NCBI GenBank assembly: GCA_005883295.1
Contig: VAWV01000199.1
Coordinates: forward strand, 1-8,890
Direction of reading: 5' to 3'
From: Actinomycetota bacterium
GTDB lineage: Bacteria; Actinomycetota; Thermoleophilia; Solirubrobacterales; Thermoleophilaceae
Length of the DNA stretch: 8,890 nt
Shown: in pieces, positions 1 to 6,043 of the stretch
Layout of the letters: the number at the start of each line of letters is the position of its first letter
Position numbering within the stretch: position 1 is the first letter of the stretch
Notes under the pieces: model-generated
Database searches by the model: none
What the model saw: only the letters and a program-made list of their open reading frames with translations
What the model was told of the DNA's origin: nothing
Program-made: the position numbers and the translations under genes

Positions 1-2
1 AG

Positions 3-572
3 AAAGATCCGATCGGCTTCGGAGGCGGGGACACCAACCTCTACGGCTACGTCGCGGCTGACCCCGTGAACGGGATCGACCCGAGCGGGCGGGACTCGCT
101 CTGGGCCGGCGGGCCGGACCTGGGGCCGATCGTGCCGAGCATCCAGATTCCGGATATCCCGAACCCGGTGGACTGGGCCTTTAACCAAGTCGGCCAACTC
201 GGTCAGGACGCCGAGCGCTATTGGGCCGATCGGAGCAACCACGACACCGGAATCGCCAAGTTCGGTGACACCGTGGCGGGCACGCTCGCGGCGATGGCCG
301 ATTGCAACAACCTGCCGATAACAGTGACTGTCCTCAGCCTCGGCACGGCGGTGTCCGGCGTTGCGGTAGACTCCGAGGCCCTCGGCCGGATTGTGATCAG
401 ACGTTATCCGAACGCCGCCGGCGGGGGAATCACGTACAGAGCGCCCTGGAGAACCAGGTACTCCTTAGATTGGCATCGGTTCAGCTCCGGTGGGCGGGAC
501 GTATTCCGACCGCAACTTCGATCGCACAGGGGGCGGGCGTTCGCCGATCAACACTGGCCGTGGCCGAAATAA
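3..572 (+). CDS. RHS repeat-associated polymorphic toxin, C-terminal end (5' truncated by window)
   Basis: The gene enters the window already open; the frame beginning at base 3 gives 189 residues before TAA. Residues 1-29 match the end of the RHS repeat-associated core: a DPIGFGGGDTNLYGYV stretch followed by DPVNGIDPSG. In RHS/polymorphic toxins this core marks the boundary between the conserved delivery shell and a swappable C-terminal toxin. Here the variable tip is about 160 residues (30-189). It contains a hydrophobic stretch around residues 105-122 and a His/Trp/Arg-rich end (DWHRF at about 156-160, then HWPWPK at the terminus). I do not recognise a named toxin family for the tip, so its activity is unknown. 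The family normally acts in competition between cells by contact-dependent or secreted delivery. The following gene overlaps the stop codon, as expected for a toxin/immunity pair. Assignment to the RHS family is strong; the toxin role of the tip is inferred from architecture. Confidence 0.85.
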   Translation, partial: KDPIGFGGGDTNLYGYVAADPVNGIDPSGRDSLWAGGPDLGPIVPSIQIPDIPNPVDWAFNQVGQLGQDAERYWADRSNHDTGIAKFGDTVAGTLAAMADCNNLPITVTVLSLGTAVSGVAVDSEALGRIVIRRYPNAAGGGITYRAPWRTRYSLDWHRFSSGGRDVFRPQLRSHRGRAFADQHWPWPK

Positions 573-955
573 ACCATCGGGCCGGTCTCATTCAGGCATG
601 CAAAGCGGTCCTTGCTGCGCAACTGACACTTTCAGCGTTCAATACCGAGTTTGGCTGGTTAGCGGGGAGTGACTCGACCTTTGACCGGACCGTATTCGCG
701 GATCTAGTGGATGGCGTCGAGCACACTCCCGGCTACTGGCTTCGCCGAGAGGTCAATCATCAAGCGTGGAGACGAGAGCCGATGTACCACCAGCTTCGCG
801 TGGATTTATCTCTGCTCCAAGAAGGTGAAACAGATAACGACGGTCTGTTACTGAGCTGCCGAGCAAAGCTCGAGCCTGAGGCGAGCGAGTTGTCTGATAA
901 CGAGTTGCGCGCCCGAGTGCGTAGTTGCCTGCATCCACTACGCCCGGATGCGTAG
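560..955 (+). CDS. Putative immunity protein for the upstream RHS toxin tip
   Basis: A 131-residue protein if translation starts at GTG 560, which lies 13 nt inside the end of the RHS gene in another frame. I chose this start because the overlap suggests translational coupling and because upstream codons in this frame fall within the toxin tip. There is no convincing Shine-Dalgarno sequence close to it. The product is soluble and slightly acidic, with no signal peptide or membrane segment. It includes a VDGVEHTPGYWLR segment and a C-terminal helical, Arg-rich end. I do not recognise a Pfam family. The call as immunity protein rests on position immediately after a polymorphic toxin tip, small size and lack of export signals. 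Codons such as TTA, ATA and AAT are more frequent than in the genes after position 1900, consistent with horizontal acquisition. It could also be an unrelated hypothetical protein. Confidence 0.6.
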   Translation: MAEINHRAGLIQACKAVLAAQLTLSAFNTEFGWLAGSDSTFDRTVFADLVDGVEHTPGYWLRREVNHQAWRREPMYHQLRVDLSLLQEGETDNDGLLLSCRAKLEPEASELSDNELRARVRSCLHPLRPDA

Positions 956-972
956 CCTACTCTGGTATCGCC

Positions 973-1193
973 GTGAGTAACGAGACACCTGATGATCGCC
1001 AGGTATGTCGCCCAGAGCGAGGACTACATGCACTCGCCCACGTTGGAGTTCGAAACGATCCAGGCCGCGGTCCAGTTTGAAGACCTCCGAGGACCCCCGG
1101 AAGAGCCGACTTCGTCGAGGATGCGTTCAACGATCACGGGAGCAGCTATCTGTGGCGCGTAGGACGGCGCGCGATCACAAGATCCGGCGCTAG
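973..1193 (+). pseudogene. Possible broken small gene downstream of the toxin/immunity pair
   Basis: No single frame here gives a natural-looking protein, but pieces in two frames do. A GTG at 973 begins MSNETPDDRQ in frame 1. The frame starting with ATG 992 continues with VAQSEDYMHSPTLEFETIQ and then AAVQFEDLRGPPEEP. From about 1108 the first frame resumes with DFVEDAFNDHGSSYLWRVG and runs on as a short Arg-rich tail. Joined, these would make a protein of roughly 70 residues, which would need two compensating shifts near 1003 and 1105. I do not recognise the family. Its place after a toxin/immunity pair would suit a second, orphan immunity gene, but that is conjecture. Alternatives are that only the 56-residue reading from ATG 992 to the TAG ending at 1162 is translated, or that none of it is. 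Confidence 0.3.
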
Positions 1194-1206
1194 CACGGTC
1201 AGGACC

Positions 1207-1226
1207 CCCGGTGCGCGAAGACCGGG
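1207..1226. repeat. Short inverted repeat (hairpin), possible weak terminator
   Basis: CCCGGT at 1207-1212 and ACCGGG at 1221-1226 are perfect inverted repeats around an 8-nt loop. It lies between the accessory genes read rightward and the cupin read leftward, where a transcript end would be expected. No T-run follows on either strand, so a terminator role is weak. The rest of 1194-1320 shows no gene or other signal that I can support. Confidence 0.25.
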
Positions 1227-1320
1227 CGACCGCAGCAGTAGCCTAAGCTCGCACGTAGTGAGCGAGCACGCGGCGTCGCGTCAGCGCGAACTCGAGCGAA
1301 TCTACAGCAGGTCAGAGGCC

Positions 1321-1911
1321 TTACTCGACGAGCGGTGTCATGACGAGAACCAGGCTCTGCTTCGCGAGGCGATCGTGCGTTTTCCCGATGTAGCGGAGTT
1401 GTGCAGCAGCGTTCAGGGTGGCCCGTCGTAGCCGAGGCGGTGAGCCACGCGCTCCATAGCCGCCAGCGTCGTCCGTTTGAATGCCGAGCGGGATGCGCGC
1501 AAGGAAGAACTCTGCGTTCCGGGCCCCTGTGGTCGCCAGCCGGAGTGGGTTGCCGCGGCCCTTCGCGTCTACGTGGCCAGCTCGGTCGAGGGCGAAGCTG
1601 CGCTCGATGAACTGCTCGTACGTGAGCGCTGGGCGTAGCTCGGCCACCATCTCGACGTCCTCATCGCCAGCTGGGCCGACGGTGTGTGGCTGCCCAGGCG
1701 AGCTGACCACAGTCTCGCCGGATGAGAGCACGCGGTCGGATCCGCCGCTCCTCGAGCGGACAGCCCCGGCTACGACCGCGATGCGCTCCTCCTGGTGCGG
1801 ATGAACGTGCATCGGCGGAGGTGTCGCGCCGCCACGCATCCATAGGTTGAAGCTCAACACCTCTCCGTTACTGGTGGCTGCGTTCTCGCGACAGGTAACC
1901 CGCATCCCCAT
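1321..1911 (-). CDS. Cupin domain protein with an apparently frameshifted C-terminus
   Basis: A small single-domain cupin, 196 residues as read from ATG 1911 (ATG 1905 is an alternative start). The first cupin motif is visible as H35-x-H37-x3-E41 followed by G49, and the second as PGQPH with H76. Together these give the usual 3-His/1-Glu metal site of the beta barrel. Residues 87-145 follow the pattern of a widespread actinobacterial cupin group: an ELRPA segment, a phenylalanine-rich helix, NPL at 121-123, then an IPLGIQ end. After Q145 the current frame becomes low-complexity and Arg/Ala-rich. Another frame reads RTTLAAMERVAHRLGYDGPP to a stop at 1413-1415, which looks like the family's normal C-terminal helix. 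One extra base in the AAA run at 1476-1478 would explain this; the intact protein would be about 165 residues. Substrate unknown. The metal site is intact in either version. Confidence 0.7.
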   Translation of the reverse strand: MGMRVTCRENAATSNGEVLSFNLWMRGGATPPPMHVHPHQEERIAVVAGAVRSRSGGSDRVLSSGETVVSSPGQPHTVGPAGDEDVEMVAELRPALTYEQFIERSFALDRAGHVDAKGRGNPLRLATTGARNAEFFLARIPLGIQTDDAGGYGARGSPPRLRRATLNAAAQLRYIGKTHDRLAKQSLVLVMTPLVE

Positions 1912-2006
1912 GTGCCAGGCGGAGGGCTAGTTCAGCACCGTAACGACCAGAGCGCGGGCCTGGAACTCGGCCGTTCCGGTACTCGCCCGGGGCCTCAGCG
2001 GTGGCG

Positions 2007-2936
2007 CTACGAGACGGGCACGGAGGGCAACCCGTACGCCACGCCCGTCAACTCCTCCGACGCCTCCCATAGCCGCTGCCCGACCGCGGGATCGCTTGCC
2101 TCCGCGATCACGTTCACCTTCGTCGGGCGCCCGCGCAGCTCCCGAAATCCGTCCGGGCCGTAGTACTCCCCGCCTTCGACGTCCGGGGCCGTGGCCGCGT
2201 AGAGCGTCGGTAGCGCGCCCTGCTCGGCCCCCTGCGCGAGGACGCGGTTGCTCACTGCAAGCAACGCCTTCATGACCCCGGTTGGTCCGGTGCTCTGGAG
2301 GTTCGTGGCCGAGTAGCCGGGATGCGCGAGCACGCTCTTGACTGGCGAGCCGGCCGCGCGCAGGCGGCGGTCCAGCTCCACTCCGAAGACCGCGTTGGCG
2401 AGCTTGGACTGCTGGTAGGCCTTGCGCGGGTCGTAGCCGTGCGCCAGCTGCAGGTCGTCGAAGTGGATGTGGCCGGCCTTGTGCTCGAGGCTGGAGACGG
2501 TGACGACCCTTGCATCCGGAGCCCTCCCGAGCCGCTCGAGCAGCAGCCCCGTCAAAGCGAAATGGCCGAGGTGGTTGGTCCCGAACTGGAGCTCGAAGCC
2601 GTCGGCGGTCTTCTCCTGCGGGGTCATCATGATCCCGGCGTTGTTGATCAGCAACGCGACCTCGCCGACCTCCGGCGCGCCCGCGAAGCTGCGCACGGAC
2701 GTCAGGCTGCTCAGATCGAGCTCGGCAACCTGCAGCCGCGCCTCGGGAACCTGAGCGCCGAGCTCGGCCGCCGCCGCGTCGCCCTTCTGGACGTTGCGAC
2801 ACGCCATCACCACGGTCGCGCCCGCGCGCGCGAGCTCGCGCGCGGTCACGAGGCCGAGGCCGCTGTTGGCTCCGGTCACGACGGCGGTCTTGCCGGTCTG
2901 GTCAGCGATCCGGTCGGTGCTCCACGTGGCAGTCAT
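2007..2936 (-). CDS. Short-chain dehydrogenase/reductase (SDR) family oxidoreductase
   Basis: A complete 309-residue classical SDR that would catalyse NAD(P)-dependent oxidation or reduction of a carbonyl/alcohol substrate in the cytoplasm. The Rossmann nucleotide-binding motif TGANSGLG is at 21-28. R47 in ACRN after the second strand suggests a preference for NADP(H). D74 sits in LDLSS, NNAG is at 98-101 and N121 in the NHLGHF helix. The catalytic serine lies in VTVSS (148-149), and the YxxxK pair is Y174/K178. Length and sequence style (HLGHFALTGLL, SNR, LYAATAP) match the retinol dehydrogenase/WW-domain oxidoreductase-like bacterial group rather than FabG, which is about 245 residues. The actual substrate cannot be told from sequence. 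It is separated by 95 nt from the cupin downstream on the same strand, so co-transcription is possible. No strong Shine-Dalgarno sequence precedes the ATG. Confidence 0.92.
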   Translation of the reverse strand: MTATWSTDRIADQTGKTAVVTGANSGLGLVTARELARAGATVVMACRNVQKGDAAAAELGAQVPEARLQVAELDLSSLTSVRSFAGAPEVGEVALLINNAGIMMTPQEKTADGFELQFGTNHLGHFALTGLLLERLGRAPDARVVTVSSLEHKAGHIHFDDLQLAHGYDPRKAYQQSKLANAVFGVELDRRLRAAGSPVKSVLAHPGYSATNLQSTGPTGVMKALLAVSNRVLAQGAEQGALPTLYAATAPDVEGGEYYGPDGFRELRGRPTKVNVIAEASDPAVGQRLWEASEELTGVAYGLPSVPVS

Positions 2937-3078
2937 AGGCCAATCATCCCGTACACCTGCTCTTCGATGACACCCGCGAAGCTCTGCCTTGCAGCTCGGG
3001 TCTATTCGAACCCTCGGGCGACTATCTCCCGCTTACGCAGCGGCATCGCGTAACGCCCACAGGCCCTGACGGGTCGGT

Positions 3079-3084
3079 TAGGCT
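3079..3084 (+). promoter_or_regulatory. Candidate -10 element (TAGGCT), possibly leaderless transcript
   Basis: TAGGCT fits the actinobacterial TANNNT -10 pattern. It ends 10 nt before ATG 3095, so transcription would begin close to the start codon. No clear -35 element is present 17-18 nt upstream. The 2937-3094 interval between the divergent SDR and membrane-cupredoxin genes shows nothing else that I can support. Confidence 0.25.
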
Positions 3085-3094
3085 GGCGCCGGGG

Positions 3095-3976
3095 ATGCCG
3101 CCGGGTGATTCGAACAGGCGCCTGCTGATCCCGGCCGCCGTCGCGCTGGCCGTGAGCGGGGCGGTGTACGGGCTCACCCAGGTCGTCTCGCTCGACATCA
3201 ACACGAGCCTCTTCGGGCAGAGCGCCACCGACACGTTCCCGCTCAAGTCCTGGCTGGCGACCGGCGTGCTGGCGCTGGCGGCGTTCCAGCTCTACTCGGC
3301 GCTCTGGATCTACGGGCGCCTGCCGTGGCGCAAGCCGGCCTGGCTTGGAACCGTCCACCGCGTCTCCGGCTACTCCGCGATCTTCCTGAGCCTGCCGATC
3401 GCCTACCACTGCATGTTCGCCTACGGCTTCCGCGACTTCGATCGGCGTACGGTGGTCCACTCGCTCGCCGGTTGCTTCTTCTACGGAGCGTTCGCGGCCA
3501 AGGTGATCGTCGTCCGCTCGCGGCGGCTGCCCGGCTGGGCGCTGCCGGTGGCCGGCGGCACGATGCTCACGCTGGTCGTCGTGCTCTGGTACTCGGCCGC
3601 GCTCTGGTACTTCAACGGCTTCGACTCGCCGGGGCTGACCCCAAGCGTGAGCGCCGCGCGCAGCACCTATCCGAGCTACCCGACGACCGGCGGGCGGCCG
3701 TCGGCGACCGCCGCCGGAGTGGTGCCGATCGCCTATCAGGGCCTCGCGATCGCGCCGGCCAGCATCAAGGTCAAGGCCGGCACGACGCTCAGGTGGACCA
3801 ACCTCGACGCCACGCTCCACAACGTGGTCATCACGAGCGGCCCTGCGAAGTTCAGCTCGCCGGCGTTCAACAAGGGCGGCACCTACAAGGCCACCTTCAC
3901 GAGGCCGGGCGTGTACCACTACCTCTGCACGTACCACCCTGCGACGATGAAGGGCGCGATCACTGTCGTGCGTTGA
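3095..3976 (+). CDS. DUF6529-type membrane protein fused to a C-terminal cupredoxin domain
   Basis: A 293-residue two-part protein. Residues 1-175 carry about five membrane segments (roughly 11-31, 52-72, 91-110, 122-140, 148-172). The pattern matches the actinobacterial DUF6529 family as I remember it: FPLKSWLATG, then HRVSGY, then VHSLAGCFFYGAFAAK, then RLPGWALPVAGG. Histidines H88, H105 and H122 lie at membrane-segment ends, as in cytochrome b561-like proteins, so heme binding is conceivable but unproven. Residues 176-205 form a Pro/Ser/Thr-rich linker. Residues 206-293 form a plastocyanin/azurin-like cupredoxin with all four type I copper ligands visible: H242 (LHN), C278, H281 and M285 in the YLCTYHPATMKG loop. 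The likely role is membrane electron transfer with the copper domain outside the cell. It is convergent with the peptidase gene, with 6 nt between stop codons. No good Shine-Dalgarno spacing precedes ATG 3095. Confidence 0.85.
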   Translation: MPPGDSNRRLLIPAAVALAVSGAVYGLTQVVSLDINTSLFGQSATDTFPLKSWLATGVLALAAFQLYSALWIYGRLPWRKPAWLGTVHRVSGYSAIFLSLPIAYHCMFAYGFRDFDRRTVVHSLAGCFFYGAFAAKVIVVRSRRLPGWALPVAGGTMLTLVVVLWYSAALWYFNGFDSPGLTPSVSAARSTYPSYPTTGGRPSATAAGVVPIAYQGLAIAPASIKVKAGTTLRWTNLDATLHNVVITSGPAKFSSPAFNKGGTYKATFTRPGVYHYLCTYHPATMKGAITVVR

Positions 3977-3982
3977 TCACGA

Positions 3983-5286
3983 TCACCGGACGTCGATCCG
4001 GGAGTCCCGCAGCCACCCGTCGACGTCGAATCCCGAAGGCGCCGCCGCGCGGATCGCCGCCACGAGCGCCGCCGTGGTGGCGACCCCGTAGCGGTGGGCG
4101 GCCACCCACGCGCGGAGGAAGTCGTTGAATGGCTGCGTGCCGAAGCCGGCCCGGAGGTCGCGCAGCGCGCACGCACCGCCTCCGTACAGCCCGCTGTAGT
4201 ACCAGCCGCTCGGGTGGGCGTCGAAGAAGCCCATGTTCGACGTGAGCCGCACGCTCGAGGGGTAGCCCGCCAGCGGGTCGCCGCTCGTGCAGTGGTGCGC
4301 CGGGAAGCCGGAGGCGAGGGTGGCAAAGCTCTCGTCCAGCCATGGCTCGCGCCACTGGTTGTTTCCGACGATGCCGTAGAACCACTGGTGCGCGATCTCG
4401 TGGGCGAGCAGGGCGCGCGTGTGGAGCCAACTCCCAGAGTCGGCGCTGCTCGGGGTCATCTCGACGAACACGAGCTCCGGATACTCCATCCCCTCCCCGT
4501 CGAGCGACGGCGTCTGGACGATGTCGAGGTCGGGCGCGCCGTAGGTGCCGAAGCGCTGCTCGTAGCCGAGCACGTCGCTCCGCGCGGCGGCCAGCACGTC
4601 GCCGCGCAACCGTGTGCTCGCCGCCCCGCCGGGGAGCATGTCCGAGAAGCGGATACGGACTCCGTGGACGGTCGTGGCCTGCTTGTGGAAATGTCCGATG
4701 GCGAGCTCGAAGTCACGCGCACGCGGCGCCTGGAAACGTCCAGGCGCACGTGCCACGACGAGGTGAGCGAGTAGGCCGCCTCGCCGAGGGTGGAGTACGG
4801 CTCGAGGTGCGTTCCGGCCGCGTCGGTCACGGCCAGGATCGGGATCGCATTGCCCAGCAGCGCCGGCCCGCCGCTCAGGTGGCCGAAGCTGCCGTTCCCA
4901 CCCGGCACGCGGACGGAAAAGCGAAGGCGGATCGCGGCGCGCCGGCCAGTGGCGAGGTCGTGACCCAGGCGAAGCTTGAGCGCGGTGCAGTCCGCGGCCC
5001 ACCCTGCCGCGCGCCCTCCGGACAGGACCTTCAAGGTGATCCGCGGATGCGCACACGACGCAACGCCGTTCGCCCACAGGCGGAGCCAGACCGATCGGAG
5101 CTTGCCGGGGTGCGTGTTCTCGAAGCCCACGTGCTCCACGCCATCCAGCACGTCGTGGCTCGAGCGCCAGCGAAGGGCGAGGTCGTAGCGGGCGTGACCC
5201 GGACCCCGCGCCGCCTCGGCGTTCGCGGCTGACACGAATCCGAGCGCGACAAGGGCGGCTAGGACGCCCGCAACCCTCCGTGGCAT
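3983..5286 (-). pseudogene. Secreted M1-family zinc metallopeptidase (aminopeptidase N-like), frame broken at about 4740
   Basis: The gene reads from ATG 5286 and is split over two frames. The N-terminal part (5286 to about 4741, roughly 182 residues) has a signal peptide (MPRR, hydrophobic core, cleavage near ANA-EA at 21-25) and the beta-sheet domain of M1 peptidases. The C-terminal part (about 4740 to TGA at 3983-3985, roughly 251 residues) carries the catalytic domain. GMEYPELVF corresponds to the GxMEN substrate-binding motif. HEIAH (4388-4402) is followed exactly 18 residues later by the third zinc ligand E in WLDESFA, the full HExxH-x18-E signature. At the junction, WHVRLD in the first frame should continue into RFQAPRARDFEL in the other. 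The bases missing must number 3n+1, and the junction looks about 20-30 residues short of what I expect for the family. An inverted repeat lies on this spot. Either a true pseudogene or an assembly error; the catalytic residues are intact. Confidence 0.8.
4720..4752. repeat. Perfect 8-bp inverted repeat at the peptidase frame break
   Basis: GCGCCTGG (4726-4733) and CCAGGCGC (4740-4747) are perfect inverted repeats with a 6-nt loop. CACG/CGTG arms at 4720-4723 and 4749-4752 extend the stem after a small asymmetric bulge. It coincides with the position where the metallopeptidase reading frame changes, which suggests slippage or deletion at a hairpin, in the cell or during sequencing. Confidence 0.7.
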
Positions 5287-5293
5287 GCGACTG

Positions 5294-5299
5294 ATGCTA
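5294..5299 (-). promoter_or_regulatory. Candidate -10 element (TAGCAT) before the metallopeptidase
   Basis: On the minus strand TAGCAT fits TANNNT and ends 7 nt before ATG 5286, a spacing seen for leaderless actinobacterial transcripts. It overlaps the stop codon of the upstream small membrane gene. No Shine-Dalgarno sequence precedes this ATG, which agrees with leaderless expression. There is no clear -35 element. Confidence 0.22.
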
Positions 5300-5473
5300 G
5301 GGCGCCGCGGTGAGCCGGCCGGCGGCTGCGAGGGCCAGCAGAGTGGCGGCGATCACGCCCGCGAGCGCCACGAGGAACGGAAGCCCCACGCCCTGTAGAG
5401 CGAGTAGGCCCGAGAGCTGGAGCAGCGCAATCACCACGTCCCGCAGGGTGGTGCGCGCGCGTCGGCCGAGCAC
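5297..5473 (-). CDS. Small hydrophobic membrane protein, unknown function
   Basis: From GTG 5473 the frame encodes 58 residues ending at TAG 5297-5299. A basic start (LGRRARTTLRD, 2-12) is followed by about 40 hydrophobic residues rich in Leu, Ala, Val and Gly, enough for two membrane segments (about 13-28 and 31-51) in a hairpin. I do not recognise a family. The frame stays open upstream with GRGRRF and GIRND, so a longer version starting near 5535 is possible, but no standard start codon is present there; the start is therefore uncertain. It sits between the FtsH-ectodomain-like gene (67 nt upstream) and the metallopeptidase (10 nt downstream), all on the same strand, which supports membership of one operon. 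The hydrophobic composition is the main evidence for it being real. Confidence 0.45.
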   Translation of the reverse strand: MLGRRARTTLRDVVIALLQLSGLLALQGVGLPFLVALAGVIAATLLALAAAGRLTAAP

Positions 5474-5540
5474 ACCCGGATCATTGCGGATTCCGCGGAC
5501 GAACCGGCGCCCGCGCCCGGCGCCCTTTCCAAGCAGGCTT

Positions 5541-5984
5541 CTAGGCCGGAGGAGTGGGGCCCGCCGCCGGGCCGGGTGTCGCCGGCCGCCGGCGGCGCAC
5601 CAGATAGGCGACGCCTCCCGCGAGCGCGAGCGCGGCGACAACGGCAAGGACGATGTAGCGGAGCCGCACGTGGGAGCTGCTTGCCGTCTTCTTCACCCGC
5701 ACGTGGGCGCCGTGAGCGCGGAGCGCGGCCACCGGGTCTGCGGTCGGCGGATAGGTGACCCTGTACTTGACCCCATTGCGGAGCTTCACGTTGGCCGTGT
5801 GCTTCTTCGGCACAACGGTGGCGGCCTTCACCTGTCCGGACGAGAGCTGAGACTGGAAGTCGGCGTACGACTCCTGCTTGGCAGTAGTGGCGGCGGCGGG
5901 CGCCGCGAGGGCGGCCACGACGAAGAGCGCGGCTGCGAGAGCAGGCCGGCGAAGCAGCCGGGCAAGGCGCGTAGGAGGAATCAT
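5541..5984 (-). CDS. Membrane protein with a stand-alone FtsH extracellular-like domain
   Basis: A 147-residue protein from ATG 5984. A TTG at 6023 would add 13 polar residues and is less likely, because the basic/hydrophobic start of a signal segment begins right after ATG 5984. Residues 14-33 are a membrane or signal segment ending in APAAA. Residues 38-99 match the FtsH extracellular domain pattern: SYADFQSQLSSGQVKAATV, a KLRNGVKYRVTYPP strand pair, DPVAALRAHGAHV, then a basic end. Residues 109-129 are a second membrane segment, followed by RRRR and a short Pro/Ala-rich tail. This is the layout of the first quarter of the FtsH membrane protease, but the AAA+ ATPase and zinc peptidase domains (about 450 further residues) are absent, and the gene ends cleanly at TAG. 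It might be an FtsH partner or regulator, or a substrate-binding module; its function is unknown. It leads a minus-strand cluster with a small membrane gene and a secreted peptidase. Confidence 0.75.
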   Translation of the reverse strand: MIPPTRLARLLRRPALAAALFVVAALAAPAAATTAKQESYADFQSQLSSGQVKAATVVPKKHTANVKLRNGVKYRVTYPPTADPVAALRAHGAHVRVKKTASSSHVRLRYIVLAVVAALALAGGVAYLVRRRRPATPGPAAGPTPPA

Positions 5985-6009
5985 TCGAGGCTCGCGACCG
6001 TGACATCGG

Positions 6010-6015
6010 ATCCTA
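6010..6015 (-). promoter_or_regulatory. Candidate -10 element (TAGGAT) for the minus-strand cluster
   Basis: TAGGAT on the minus strand is a good match to the actinobacterial -10 consensus and lies 25 nt before ATG 5984, which would give a leader of about 19 nt. The interval 5985-6043 separates two divergent genes, so a promoter for each is expected there. No convincing -35 element is seen at 17-18 nt spacing. Confidence 0.3.
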
Positions 6016-6043
6016 TGCGCCAACTAAACGAACAGAGACCTCG

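Noticed and set aside
302..559. The upstream extension of the immunity-gene frame within the toxin tip
   Set aside because: It overlaps the toxin frame, which reads naturally to its stop, and the translated extension is Arg-rich and unlike the part after 560.
1401..1804. Two plus-strand open frames inside the cupin region
   Set aside because: Arg/Ser/Pro-rich shadows opposite the cupin, which has a clear metal-binding motif pair on the minus strand.
1927..2802. A 291-residue minus-strand frame overlapping the SDR gene
   Set aside because: Same strand, different frame, Arg/Gly-rich; the SDR frame has every catalytic motif.
3004..3040. A tRNA T-arm-like GGTTCGAAT sequence on the minus strand between the SDR and cupredoxin genes
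   Set aside because: The flanking bases do not form a T stem, and no anticodon, D arm or acceptor stem can be built around it.
3002..3937. A 311-residue open frame on the minus strand opposite the membrane-cupredoxin gene
   Set aside because: Arg/Ala/Glu-rich low-complexity translation; the plus strand has clear membrane helices and all four copper ligands.
4342..5232. A 296-residue plus-strand open frame opposite the metallopeptidase
   Set aside because: Arg/Ala-rich translation without motifs; the minus strand carries HExxH-x18-E and a signal peptide.
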